A stretch of DNA of 64,000 nucleotides from Gammaproteobacteria bacterium (lineage in GTDB: Bacteria; Pseudomonadota; Gammaproteobacteria; Steroidobacterales; Steroidobacteraceae), in the NCBI GenBank assembly GCA_947469285.1, contig CANIOW010000005.1, positions 62,001 through 126,000 on the forward strand. Reading direction: 5' to 3'. Every line of letters starts with the position of its first letter. Position 1 is the stretch's first letter. The translations under genes and the position numbers were made by a program. Under the pieces are notes generated by a model. It saw only the letters and a list, made by a program, of their open reading frames with translations. It was not told the origin of the DNA and did no database searches. This document shows, one piece after another, positions 16,576-24,949 of this stretch.

Positions 16576-17825
16576 CTTTACTGCCACCAGATGCCACACC
16601 CTTCTCCGCGAGTGAAATCGCGGCAATCCGCGCTGACTTTCCCGTGCTGCACCAGCAGGTGAATGGCAAAGCACTAGCGTACTTGGACAATGCGGCCTCC
16701 GCGCAGCACCCGCGGCAGGTGATTGATGCGGAAGCGGAGTATTACCGCCATGACCACGCCAATATCCACCGTGGTGTCCACACACTGTCGCAACGTGCTA
16801 CGGATGCCTTCGAAGCGGCTCGCCACAAGCTGCAGCACTTCCTCCATGCCCGCAGCCACCGTGAAGTTATCCTGACCCGCGGCACCACCGAATCCATCAA
16901 TCTGGTCGCGCAGGCCTATGCCCGACCCCTGCTGCAGCCCGGTGACGAAATCCTCGTCTCGCGCCTAGAACACCATGCGAACCTGGTACCTTGGCAAATA
17001 GTGGCGGGACAAACTGGCGCGGTGGTTCGCCCGATCCCCATCACGCGGCGCGGCGAAGTCGACTTCGAGGCCTTCCGGACGCTGCTCACGCCGCGTACCA
17101 AAATCCTCGCACTGTCACACGTCTCAAATGCCCTCGGTACCATCAACCCTGTGGCGCAATTTATCGCCGAAGCGCGCGCCCGTGGCATCATCACCTGCAT
17201 TGATGGCGCCCAGGCGGTGCCGCATCTGGCAGTCGACGTGCAGGCACTGGATTGCGATTTCTACGCTTTCTCGGGCCATAAACTCCTCGGACCCACCGGA
17301 ACCGGTGTTCTGTGGGGGCGAGAGTCACTGCTCGAAGCCATGCCGCCATGGATGGGCGGTGGCGACATGATTCTCGAGGTCAGTTTTGAAGGGACGACCT
17401 TCAATACCTTGCCGCACAAATTCGAGGCCGGCACCCCGAATATTGCTGGATTCATTGGCCTTGGAGCCGCCATCGACTATGTGCAAGGACTGGGGTTGGC
17501 ACGTATCGCCGCTACCGAAGAGGAACTATTGCGCTACGCCACCACGCGTCTGGAGGCCATTGAGGGCCTGAGCATCATTGGCACAGCACCCCACAAGGCG
17601 GCGGTTATCTCGTTCATCGTGGAAGGCATTCACCCACACGACTTGGGGACCATCCTCGACCAGGAAGGTGTTGCCATCCGCTCTGGGCATCACTGCGCTA
17701 TGCCGGTGATGGAATTTTTCGATGTCCCAGCCACGGCGCGGGCGTCGTTTGCTTTTTACAATACGCGCGCTGAAATCGACCAACTGGTTGGTGCCTTGCA
17801 CCGCGCCCGCGACTTGTTTACCTGA
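16572..17825 (+). CDS. sufS: Cysteine desulfurase SufS
   Basis: 417-residue PLP enzyme of the group II desulfurase type that takes sulfur from cysteine for Fe-S assembly. PLP-binding lysine K237 lies in FSGHKLLGPTG, and the persulfide cysteine C375 in RSGHHCAMPVME, with the short loop typical of SufS. The conserved YLDNAASAQ and RGTTESINLVA segments are present. Its sulfur acceptor is probably SufU, encoded 7 bases downstream. Confidence 0.96.
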   Translation: MTLLPPDATPFSASEIAAIRADFPVLHQQVNGKALAYLDNAASAQHPRQVIDAEAEYYRHDHANIHRGVHTLSQRATDAFEAARHKLQHFLHARSHREVILTRGTTESINLVAQAYARPLLQPGDEILVSRLEHHANLVPWQIVAGQTGAVVRPIPITRRGEVDFEAFRTLLTPRTKILALSHVSNALGTINPVAQFIAEARARGIITCIDGAQAVPHLAVDVQALDCDFYAFSGHKLLGPTGTGVLWGRESLLEAMPPWMGGGDMILEVSFEGTTFNTLPHKFEAGTPNIAGFIGLGAAIDYVQGLGLARIAATEEELLRYATTRLEAIEGLSIIGTAPHKAAVISFIVEGIHPHDLGTILDQEGVAIRSGHHCAMPVMEFFDVPATARASFAFYNTRAEIDQLVGALHRARDLFT

Positions 17826-17832
17826 GGCGGCC

Positions 17833-18303
17833 ATGGACTTAAAGGAACTGTACCGGGATGTCATCCTGGACCACAACAAACGCCCGCGAAATTTCGGCAC
17901 GCTGGCCGTTCCGCCAGCCCATGAAGCCCGTGGCGCCAATCCGTTGTGCGGCGATACGCTGCGGGTGTGGGTGCAACTGGATGGCGATCGAGTGACTGAC
18001 GTGAAGTTTGAAGGCAAGGGTTGCGCCATCAGTGTGGCTTCGGCCTCCCTCATGACCGAAGCCGCCATCGGACAGACGCGCGCCGATGTCCAGGCTCAAT
18101 TTGAACGTATTCACACCGTGTTTACCCACCACGATGCCCCGCTGGACCCGGCACTCGGAAAGCTGGCCGCCTTGGCTGGAGTGCGCGATTATCCGGCCCG
18201 GGTCAAGTGCGCAAGCCTGGCCTGGCACACGCTGAATGCCGCGCTCGCCGCTGCCGATACCGACTCCCCGCTGTCCAACCCACCTACCATCAAAACCGAA
18301 TGA
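17833..18303 (+). CDS. sufU: Sulfur-transfer protein SufU
   Basis: 156 residues. SufU accepts persulfide sulfur from SufS through a zinc-site ligand swap. The zinc ligands are visible: C39 and D41 (NPLCGDTL), C64 (GKGCAIS) and C126 (RVKCASLAW). The inserted segment between residues ~85 and 118 is what separates SufU from IscU. I start at the ATG at 17833, 7 bases after sufS; an upstream frame would overlap sufS. Use of SufU rather than SufE is normal in Firmicutes and some gammaproteobacteria. Confidence 0.92.
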   Translation: MDLKELYRDVILDHNKRPRNFGTLAVPPAHEARGANPLCGDTLRVWVQLDGDRVTDVKFEGKGCAISVASASLMTEAAIGQTRADVQAQFERIHTVFTHHDAPLDPALGKLAALAGVRDYPARVKCASLAWHTLNAALAAADTDSPLSNPPTIKTE

Positions 18304-18318
18304 GCAGGACACCCTGAC

Positions 18319-18870
18319 ATGCGCCGTAACGAAAACGAACCGATTGTCGTCAACCGTGATGTGAAGGCGGTCATTATCCCGGCCGGCATCGAGGTCAAGC
18401 TGCGTACCGGCAGCGTCGGCTACATTACACAAGCCCTCGGCGGCAGCTTCACGGTTTACGTCGAAGGCAATCTCTTCCGCGTCGCCGGCGCGGACGCCGA
18501 CGCCATTGGCAAGGACCCGGTAAAGGCACCGGAAGTCCCTGCCGATGCCACGGACGAGCAGTTTGAAGAGGTGGTTTGGGGGCAGATTCGAACCGTATTT
18601 GACCCCGAAATCCCCGTCAACATTGCCGACCTTGGCCTCGTTTACAGCTGCAACATCAGCCGTGACGACGCTGGACAGCGTCACATCAAGATAGAAATGA
18701 CGCTGACGGCGCCGGGTTGTGGCATGGGCGAAGTTCTCGTGGCCGACGTCAAAGATAAATTGGAAACGGTCGCCACGGTGAAAACGGTCGATGTCGAACT
18801 GGTTTTCGACCCGCCTTGGTCAGCAGACCGCATGAGTGAGGCGGCCCGTCTACAGACGGGCATGATGTGA
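18319..18870 (+). CDS. sufT: SufT-like Fe-S assembly factor (DUF59/MIP18 domain)
   Basis: 183 residues. The C-terminal half is a DUF59 domain, with VWGQIRTVFDPEIPVNIADLGLVY and an active-site-like cysteine in TLTAPGCGMGEVL. The N-terminal ~80 residues (MRRNENEPIVVNRDVKAVIIPAG) form the SufT-specific extension. The family helps mature Fe-S proteins; the exact step is unsettled. It lies 15 bases after sufU and its stop overlaps the Rieske gene by 4 bases (GTGA). Confidence 0.88.
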   Translation: MRRNENEPIVVNRDVKAVIIPAGIEVKLRTGSVGYITQALGGSFTVYVEGNLFRVAGADADAIGKDPVKAPEVPADATDEQFEEVVWGQIRTVFDPEIPVNIADLGLVYSCNISRDDAGQRHIKIEMTLTAPGCGMGEVLVADVKDKLETVATVKTVDVELVFDPPWSADRMSEAARLQTGMM

Positions 18871-19226
18871 CGTCGATGCTGCGCTGGGTGGATGTCGGGT
18901 CAGCGGACGCGGTACCACATAACGGCCACGCTTCGTTCGAAGTGGATGGCCGTTTTGTTGCGGTGTATGACGTCCAAGGCTTGCATTACGCTATCGAGGA
19001 TGTCTGCACCCATGACGGGGCACCACTGGCGGATGCACCGGTGGAAGCCGCGGGAGCGGCCGATGTCGCCGGTGGTGCCACAGGGCCGGTCGTGATCTGT
19101 CCACGGCATGGCGCGCGGTTTTGTCTAAAAAGCGGCTTGGCGTTGAGCCCCCCCGCCTATGAGCCGGTGACCTGCTTTGCCACCCGTATCGACGCCGGCC
19201 GCTTGTGGATAGAGGTGGGCCCGTGA
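18867..19226 (+). CDS. Rieske-type 2Fe-2S ferredoxin
   Basis: 119 residues. Rieske ligands are CTH (VCTHDGAPL) and CPRH (VICPRHGARF). The stretch between the two ligand pairs is about 27 residues, roughly ten longer than in common Rieske ferredoxins, because of an Ala/Gly-rich insertion (AAGAADVAGGATG). Related proteins are often encoded at the end of suf operons and annotated as non-heme oxygenase ferredoxin subunits. No oxygenase gene is nearby, so a role in electron supply to the Suf system is an inference. The start is a GTG overlapping sufT; an ATG 9 bases later is possible. Confidence 0.85.
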   Translation: MTSMLRWVDVGSADAVPHNGHASFEVDGRFVAVYDVQGLHYAIEDVCTHDGAPLADAPVEAAGAADVAGGATGPVVICPRHGARFCLKSGLALSPPAYEPVTCFATRIDAGRLWIEVGP

Positions 19227-19260
19227 CTACCAACCACAAGACGAGTCGCGGAAGTTCGCG

Positions 19261-19737
19261 GTGACTAGCCCCCCTGACCGGCATTGGCTGACACTCCTGC
19301 GACACGCCCAGGCAATGCCGGCCCGTCCAGGTCAAGACGACTTCGAGCGTGCGCTCGATGCTTACGGCCAGCAGCAGTTACAAGAGCGCGCCGCACCCTT
19401 TGTGCTCACCCAAGGGACCTGCCCCGTGGACAGTTGCTGGCATAGCGCTGCCGTCCGCACCACCGCCACAGCACGCGCCTTCACCCAGGCACTGGGATTG
19501 CCGGCATCGGCCGTACGTGCGGAGCGCAGTCTCTACGAGATCGCACCGGAGGAATTAATGGATCGCCTACGCGCCACCGCCAACACCGTGCGCCACCTGC
19601 TCGTGGTAGGCCACAATCCAACGTTGTCGAGTATCGCCTGGAAACTGGCACCAGAGGCGGCGCCTCATGGCCTGATGCCCTGCGACCATGTCACCATCGA
19701 AGTCGCAGGTCCGTGGGCTAAGCTAGGACTACGCTAA
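19261..19737 (+). CDS. SixA-like histidine phosphatase
   Basis: 158-residue protein of the histidine-phosphatase superfamily. The catalytic RHA motif is at the N-terminus (LTLLRHAQAM), and the second histidine lies in VVGHNPTLSSIAW. E. coli SixA removes phosphate from histidine on the phosphotransferase protein NPr. The substrate here is not evident; no PTS gene is in the window. The start is a GTG 34 bases after the Rieske stop, and no better in-frame start exists upstream. It may be the last gene of the suf transcript. Confidence 0.82.
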   Translation: MTSPPDRHWLTLLRHAQAMPARPGQDDFERALDAYGQQQLQERAAPFVLTQGTCPVDSCWHSAAVRTTATARAFTQALGLPASAVRAERSLYEIAPEELMDRLRATANTVRHLLVVGHNPTLSSIAWKLAPEAAPHGLMPCDHVTIEVAGPWAKLGLR

Positions 19738-19836
19738 CGCCAGCCAGGTGAAGTAGCGACTGAGTAGTGTCCACCGCTTGATTTTGCCGGTTGCCGCACC
19801 CACTGTGCGATTAAACGGTTCAATTGCGGAGTTCTC

Positions 19837-20493
19837 ATGGTCACTGCTGTCACCACCGCTACCTTCCAGAAACTGGTCCTCGAAGCCTCCAGGCAACATC
19901 CCGTGCTGGTGGATTTCTGGGCCGCCTGGTGCGGTCCATGCCGCGCCCTAGCACCCGTACTGGAGCGTGTTGCGCCCGACTATGCGGGACGCGCCAGCAT
20001 CGTCAAACTCAACACCGACGAAGAGCCCAGCATTGCCGCTACCTACGGCATCAAGAGCCTGCCGACCGTGGCCTTGTTCAAGGACGGCCAGCGGGTCGAT
20101 GGATTCATCGGTGCGCAGCCAGAATCGGTCATCCGTCAGACCCTTGACCGACACGTGCGCCGAAGCACAGCCGCCAGCGCTGGCACCGGGGAGGCTAGCG
20201 CCAACGTTTTAGCGGAAGCGGCGCGAGCGCGTCTGCAGCGTTCAGCCCTCAAAACAGGTGGCATGGGCTCACCAGAGGCGTTAGAGGCGGAAGCCGCTCG
20301 ACACTTTCTGAGCGGTCGGCATCAGGACGGCTTGGATGCTTTCCTGCTGCTGCTCCAGCACTACCCTCAGTACCAAAGCTCGGCGGGCCTCGCCAACGGC
20401 CGCGTCTGCTTGGTCGACGCGTTTACGCTGCTGGGCGAGGAACACGACTTGGTCGGCCGCTACCGACGGCGGATGGCGGCCGTTCTCGGCTAG
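19837..20493 (+). CDS. Thioredoxin-TPR protein (CnoX/YbbN-like)
   Basis: 218 residues. The N-terminal thioredoxin domain has an intact redox motif WCGPC (C32, C35) and the cis-Pro segment LPTVALF. The C-terminal ~75 residues (ALEAEAARHFLSGRHQDGLDAF onward) are helical and TPR-like. E. coli CnoX is about 284 residues, has SxxC instead of CxxC and acts as a chaperone-redox holdase; this protein is shorter and could be a true oxidoreductase. The 99 bases upstream contain no clear promoter. It is monocistronic and convergent with the downstream transporter. Confidence 0.82.
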   Translation: MVTAVTTATFQKLVLEASRQHPVLVDFWAAWCGPCRALAPVLERVAPDYAGRASIVKLNTDEEPSIAATYGIKSLPTVALFKDGQRVDGFIGAQPESVIRQTLDRHVRRSTAASAGTGEASANVLAEAARARLQRSALKTGGMGSPEALEAEAARHFLSGRHQDGLDAFLLLLQHYPQYQSSAGLANGRVCLVDAFTLLGEEHDLVGRYRRRMAAVLG

Positions 20494-20514
20494 ACCCGCC
20501 GCCCCTGCGCAGGC

Positions 20515-21288
20515 TCAGGGCTCGTTCGCTGCCTCACGCCGCAGCCGTTCCGCCAGTTCTGAACCCAGATAACGCTCGATCCAGCGCCGCACCAGGTACA
20601 GCAAAGGGATCATCGCTAGAGCGGCCAGAAATTTATAGACGAAATTCGTGGTGCCCACCGCCAGAAACAATTTGATTGGCCAGTGCTGTGGCCCGATGAC
20701 AAAAGCGATATACAGCACAATAAAACTGTCGAAAAACTGCGAAATAATCGTGCTTACCGTGGCTCGCAGCCACACGCCCCGTTCGCCTGTGCGACGGCGG
20801 ATGGAATGAAAGACCGAGACGTCGATCACCTGGCCGATCAAAAAGGCAGTCAGCGACCCACCAATCGTCCACATTCCCTGGCCAAAGATATTGGCGAATG
20901 CCATCTGCATGTCCGGCACGCCTTTAGTCACGTTCACCGTGACCCACCATGGCGCTGGCACCAGTTCAATCATCAGATAGGCCATCACAAAAGCATAGCC
21001 AATGACGCCTGCGGTGACATAGGAGATAAATCGCACCCCACGTACGCCAAAATATTCATTGATGGTGTCAGTCAGCACGAACACCAATGGCCACAACATG
21101 ACGCCTGCGGTGAACGACAAGCTGCCATCCTGACCGAACAAGTGGAAGTTGAATGCCGGCAACCCGAGCGTTGGCTCAAGCGCAAAGATCTTCACCCCAA
21201 TGAACTCCGCCACCAGCGCATTACCCACCAACGTGGCAGTGAGAATCATGAACAGCCGCGTGGCACGGTTTTCGATCATGGCGATCAT
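20515..21288 (-). CDS. Queuosine-precursor transporter (YhhQ/VUT family)
   Basis: 257 residues with about six transmembrane helices, for example FMILTATLVGNALVAEFIGVK and VMLWPLVFVLTDTINEYFG. The DTINEYFG motif is characteristic of the family, whose E. coli member YhhQ imports 7-cyano-7-deazaguanine for tRNA queuosine. Two ATGs three codons apart are possible starts. It faces away from the Hsp15-like gene, which also reads on the minus strand 91 bases upstream. Confidence 0.88.
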   Translation of the reverse strand: MIAMIENRATRLFMILTATLVGNALVAEFIGVKIFALEPTLGLPAFNFHLFGQDGSLSFTAGVMLWPLVFVLTDTINEYFGVRGVRFISYVTAGVIGYAFVMAYLMIELVPAPWWVTVNVTKGVPDMQMAFANIFGQGMWTIGGSLTAFLIGQVIDVSVFHSIRRRTGERGVWLRATVSTIISQFFDSFIVLYIAFVIGPQHWPIKLFLAVGTTNFVYKFLAALAMIPLLYLVRRWIERYLGSELAERLRREAANEP

Positions 21289-21379
21289 GGTGCGAACTTC
21301 CCCTGTGAACCGTCTCTAGAGCAAAAAAGCAGGCAAGCAGCAATTATGCCTGAGTCATCCGCTGCAACGGTGACCCGCT

Positions 21380-21820
21380 TTAATCGCCATCTTGCCACTG
21401 CAAACGCTCCAGTTGTCGGCGCTGGCGTTTGTCGGGCTTGGTATCGGGGTGCGGCATGGCCCCGCCATAAAGTTTACGCAGCGCGGCTTCCTTCTCGCGC
21501 CGCTCGCGGCTAGTGACATCTTCACGGAACGCCTGCCCCATCGTTGCCGCTGGGCCGCGCCGCAGCGGTAAGCCGGTGATAACCCCCTCCACCGTCTCCC
21601 CTTCGCGCTGGACGGCCAAACGATCACCCACTTTCACCGACCGGGCGGGCTTGACGCGCTCCCCGTTCAACTGCACATGGCCAGCGGCTACGGCATCGCT
21701 GGCCATGCCGCGAGACTTATGGAAACGCGAATACCACAGCCATTTGTCCAGCCGCTGTGTCGCGCCAGGGGCAAGGTTGAACCAGCGAGGATCCAAAGCG
21801 TCAGGTAGCACGTCAGACAT
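21380..21820 (-). CDS. hslR: S4-domain RNA-binding protein, Hsp15-like
   Basis: 146 residues. The S4 domain begins RLDKWLWYSRFHKSRGMASDAVAAGHVQLNG, given here as one domain of about 60 residues, and the basic C-terminal tail ends RQRRQLERLQWQDGD. E. coli Hsp15 binds free 50S subunits carrying a nascent chain. The protein is slightly longer than E. coli Hsp15 (133) because of an N-terminal extension with ALDPRWFNLAPGA. It is monocistronic and divergent from the SUI1 gene. Confidence 0.88.
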   Translation of the reverse strand: MSDVLPDALDPRWFNLAPGATQRLDKWLWYSRFHKSRGMASDAVAAGHVQLNGERVKPARSVKVGDRLAVQREGETVEGVITGLPLRRGPAATMGQAFREDVTSRERREKEAALRKLYGGAMPHPDTKPDKRQRRQLERLQWQDGD

Positions 21821-21903
21821 GGCGCCATTCTAGGGAGCTGCCATTGCAGTAGCCAGTGTGGCGGCGTCGACCGGACCGCCCGGCCTCAGCTAAACTGCAC
21901 CCC

Positions 21904-22305
21904 ATGAAGCCGCCAGCCAAACCCGCCCCACGACCCACCGCTGGCCCGGTGCGCGAAGCCGTCACGCTGGTTTACGGCACTGGCATCGGGCGCATCTGCC
22001 CCGGCTGTTGCCGCCCGGCAGACCTGTGCGCCTGCGGTGCCGGCGCCACCCGGAAGCCCCCAGCAGGCACCCCCATCCGCGTCGCTCGTTCCACAGCCGG
22101 TCGGGGCGGCAAGGCGGTCAGCGTCATTACCGGCCTGCCACTCGACCCATCCGCGCTGGAAGCACTGGCTAAACAGCTCAAGCAGGCCTGCGGCACCGGC
22201 GGCACGGTCAAAGATGGCGTGATTGAAATTCAGGGGGAACACCGCGACCGTCTGGTCGCTGAACTGGTCAAGCACGGCTTCCCGGCAAAAAAAGCCGGCG
22301 GCTGA
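21904..22305 (+). CDS. SUI1/YciH-family translation factor
   Basis: 133 residues. The N-terminal zinc-finger-like cysteine cluster (RICPGCCRPADLCAC) is followed by a SUI1 domain (SVITGLPLDPSALEALAKQLK, then VKDGVIEIQGEHRDRLVAEL). The bacterial YciH family is homologous to eIF1 and can affect start-codon fidelity; its normal role is poorly defined. I start at the ATG at 21904; an upstream ATG would add 16 non-conserved residues. The run of lysine codons near the 3' end makes a CCGGC-A7-GCCGG palindrome inside the gene. Confidence 0.88.
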   Translation: MKPPAKPAPRPTAGPVREAVTLVYGTGIGRICPGCCRPADLCACGAGATRKPPAGTPIRVARSTAGRGGKAVSVITGLPLDPSALEALAKQLKQACGTGGTVKDGVIEIQGEHRDRLVAELVKHGFPAKKAGG

Positions 22306-22393
22306 CCCCCGAACCGCCCACACTTTCCTATACTGCACGCCACCCTGCCGCCGCTTTAAATCGCGGCCTTGACACCTCTTCTTCGGAATAGTC

Positions 22394-23590
22394 ATGGACC
22401 CCCAATTTTATTCGCGCCTCGCCGCTCAAGCCGCTGAACTCAAGGAGCAGGGGCTTTTCAAACAAGAACGTGTTCTCGGTTCGCCGCAGCAGCCGCTGGT
22501 GAAGGTGAACGGGCGCGAATATATCAATCTTTGCGCTAACAACTATTTAGGTCTCGCCAATCACCCCTCAGTACGCGAAGCGGCACATCGTGCGCTCGAC
22601 CGCTATGGCTATGGCATGGCTTCCGTGCGTTTCATCTGCGGCACCCAGACCTCCCACCGTGAACTCGAGCAGCGGCTCTCGGCCTATCTTGGGACTGCAG
22701 ACACTATTCTCTACTCCTCTTGCTTCGATGCCAATGGCGGCTTGTTTGAAACCCTGCTGGAGGAAACAGACGCCGTCATCAGCGACGCGCTGAACCACGC
22801 GTCCATCATCGATGGAATCCGTTTGTGCAAGGCCCGCCGGCTGCGTTACGCCAACCGCGACATGGCTGAACTCGAAGCCCGCCTGCAAGAATCACAGGAC
22901 TGCCGCACTCGTCTCATCATCACCGACGGCGTCTTTTCCATGGATGGCACCGTGGCGCCGCTGCCAGCCATCTGCGATCTGGCGGATAAATACCACGCAC
23001 TGGTCGCCGTGGATGACTCCCACGCCACGGGCTTCATGGGGACCAAGGGGCGCGGCACGCATGAGCTACACGGTGTCATGGGCCGTGTGGACCTACTGAC
23101 TGGAACGCTCGGCAAAGCGCTGGGAGGGGCCTCGGGGGGCTATATCAGCGGACGTAGCGAAGCGATCGCGTGGCTGCGCCAACGCAGTCGCCCCTATCTG
23201 TTCTCCAATGCCATTCCACCTGTAGTAGCGAACACCACCCTGCGTGTGCTCGATCTGATCGAGCAAGGCGATGATCTGCGCGAACGCATCCACGCCAATG
23301 CCCGTCAGTTCCGTACCGGTATGGCCGCCGCCGGTTTCCGCCTCATCCCCGGCGAAACCCCCATCGTCCCGGTCATGATCGGTGAGGCACCGCTGGCGCT
23401 ACGCCTGGCAGAGCGCTTGCTGGAGCTCGGCGTTTACGTCATTGCCTTCAGCTTCCCAGTCGTCCCCCATGGTCAGGCACGCATTCGCACCCAACTCACC
23501 GCCGCTCACACCCCAGAACAGCTAGAACGCGTCATTGCCGCGTTCACCACCGCCGGAAAAGAACTGGGTCTCCTTGGAGCTACCACATGA
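22394..23590 (+). CDS. kbl: Glycine C-acetyltransferase (2-amino-3-ketobutyrate CoA ligase)
   Basis: 398-residue PLP enzyme of the alpha-oxoamine synthase family. It cleaves 2-amino-3-ketobutyrate with CoA to glycine and acetyl-CoA, the second step of threonine catabolism. Visible motifs are [20 protein letters not shown] and the PLP lysine in [14 protein letters not shown]. Length equals E. coli Kbl (398). The stop overlaps the tdh ATG by 4 bases, keeping both pathway enzymes coupled. Confidence 0.97.
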   Translation: MDPQFYSRLAAQAAELKEQGLFKQERVLGSPQQPLVKVNGREYINLCANNYLGLANHPSVREAAHRALDRYGYGMASVRFICGTQTSHRELEQRLSAYLGTADTILYSSCFDANGGLFETLLEETDAVISDALNHASIIDGIRLCKARRLRYANRDMAELEARLQESQDCRTRLIITDGVFSMDGTVAPLPAICDLADKYHALVAVDDSHATGFMGTKGRGTHELHGVMGRVDLLTGTLGKALGGASGGYISGRSEAIAWLRQRSRPYLFSNAIPPVVANTTLRVLDLIEQGDDLRERIHANARQFRTGMAAAGFRLIPGETPIVPVMIGEAPLALRLAERLLELGVYVIAFSFPVVPHGQARIRTQLTAAHTPEQLERVIAAFTTAGKELGLLGATT

Positions 23591-24615
23591 AAGCACTTGT
23601 CAAAACCGAGGCCGCCCCGGGACTCACCCTGACCGACATTCCGGAGCCAAAGATCGGCCCCAACGATGTACTGATCAAGGTGCGCCGTACCGCTATTTGT
23701 GGCACTGACATGCACATCTGGCACTGGGACGACTGGGCTCAGCGCACTGTTCCTGTGCCGATGCAAGTTGGCCATGAATACGCCGGCGAGATCGTCGACC
23801 TCGGCACTGAAGTACGCGGTCTGAAGATCGGCGACCGGGTCAGTGGCGAGGGCCATATTACCTGCGGGTTCTGCCGTAATTGCCGGGCTGGGCGCCGGCA
23901 CCTGTGCCGCAATACCGAGGGCGTCGGCGTCAACCGCCCGGGTTGCTTCGCAGAATATTTGTCGCTGCCGGCCGCGAACGTTTTCCAGCTCCCGCCCGCC
24001 ATTGACGACGAACTCGCTAGCATTCTTGACCCCCTCGGTAACGCCACACACACCGCGCTGTCGTTCAATGTGGTGGGCGAAGATGTGCTCATCACCGGTG
24101 CCGGGCCCATTGGCATCATGGCCGTGGCCATTGCTCAGCACGTCGGCGCGCGCCATGTGGTGATCACCGATGTCAACGACTACCGTTTAGAGCTGGCCCG
24201 CCAAATGGGCGCCACGCGCGCGGTGAACGTCACACGTGAGAAACTAGATGATGTAGTGAAGGACCTCGGCATGGAAGAAGGCTTCGACGTCGGCATGGAA
24301 ATGTCTGGCAACCCACTGGCCTTCCATGACCTGCTGCGCACCATGAATCATGGTGGCTCCGTGGCGCTGCTCGGTATCATGCCCGACAACACCGGCATTT
24401 CTTGGGACCAAGTGATCTTCAAAGGCTTGAACATGAAAGGCGTCTATGGACGCGAGATGTTCGAAACCTGGTACAAGATGGCCGCCATGCTGCAAAGCGG
24501 TCTCGACATCCGCCCCATCATTACGCACCGCCTGCCCGTGGCCGATTTTCGAGAGGGCTTTGAAACCATGGCCTCTGGCCACAGCGGCAAGATTATCCTC
24601 GACTGGGCGGCGTAA
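23587..24615 (+). CDS. tdh: L-threonine 3-dehydrogenase
   Basis: 342-residue zinc-dependent medium-chain dehydrogenase that oxidises threonine to 2-amino-3-ketobutyrate with NAD+. Catalytic zinc ligands lie in [13 protein letters not shown] and GHEYAGE, structural zinc ligands in [15 protein letters not shown], and the Rossmann motif is GAGPIGIMA. Length matches E. coli Tdh (341). The last 23 bases overlap the 3' end of the convergent ferredoxin gene. Confidence 0.97.
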   Translation: MKALVKTEAAPGLTLTDIPEPKIGPNDVLIKVRRTAICGTDMHIWHWDDWAQRTVPVPMQVGHEYAGEIVDLGTEVRGLKIGDRVSGEGHITCGFCRNCRAGRRHLCRNTEGVGVNRPGCFAEYLSLPAANVFQLPPAIDDELASILDPLGNATHTALSFNVVGEDVLITGAGPIGIMAVAIAQHVGARHVVITDVNDYRLELARQMGATRAVNVTREKLDDVVKDLGMEEGFDVGMEMSGNPLAFHDLLRTMNHGGSVALLGIMPDNTGISWDQVIFKGLNMKGVYGREMFETWYKMAAMLQSGLDIRPIITHRLPVADFREGFETMASGHSGKIILDWAA

Positions 24616-24949
24616 GCGCTCCAGGTTGCCCGGACGGCACGTGAACCACCAAGCCGTCCAGCTCTTCGGTGATGTGAATCTGACAGGACAACCGACTGGT
24701 CGGTCGAATCTCAATAGCATCCGCCATGGCTGCCAACATCAGCGCCTCGTCACCACTAGCACCGCCGACGCGCGCTGACCAGGCGGGATCGATATAACAG
24801 TGGCAGGTCCCGCATTGCATGACGCCGCCGCAAACCGCATCGATACCATCAACCAGATGGCCCACCGCCAGATGCATCACCGTCATGCCTTCAAAATTAA
24901 AGCAGGTTTGCGCCTTCCCGTCGGGCTGGACATAGATCACCTTGGCCAT
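24593..24949 (-). CDS. 2Fe-2S adrenodoxin-type ferredoxin
   Basis: 118 residues. Cluster ligands follow the C-x5-C-x2-C pattern in [13 protein letters not shown], with the fourth cysteine in RLSCQIHI, the layout of adrenodoxin/putidaredoxin-type ferredoxins. The ATG shares a base with the stop of the P450 gene (TGATG), so the two are translationally coupled and this is most likely the P450 electron donor. No ferredoxin reductase is in the window. A longer in-frame reading would run back into the P450 gene and is not homologous. Its 3' end overlaps tdh. Confidence 0.92.
   Translation of the reverse strand: MAKVIYVQPDGKAQTCFNFEGMTVMHLAVGHLVDGIDAVCGGVMQCGTCHCYIDPAWSARVGGASGDEALMLAAMADAIEIRPTSRLSCQIHITEELDGLVVHVPSGQPGALTPPSRG

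Noticed and set aside
17839-18684. Long minus-strand open frame opposite sufU and sufT (281 codons)
   Set aside because: It lies entirely antisense to two well-supported Suf genes, shows no recognisable domain and has the composition expected of a mirrored GC-rich frame.
20683-21513. Plus-strand open frame of 276 codons opposite the YhhQ-like transporter
   Set aside because: Antisense to a clear membrane transporter; His/Arg/Gln-rich translation without homology features.
22282-22300. CCGGC-A7-GCCGG palindrome as a terminator
   Set aside because: It lies inside the SUI1-family coding region (lysine codons), and the A/T run is in the loop rather than after the stem.
23506-24156. Minus-strand frame opposite kbl/tdh
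   Set aside because: Shadow of tdh; no domain, no ribosome-binding site.
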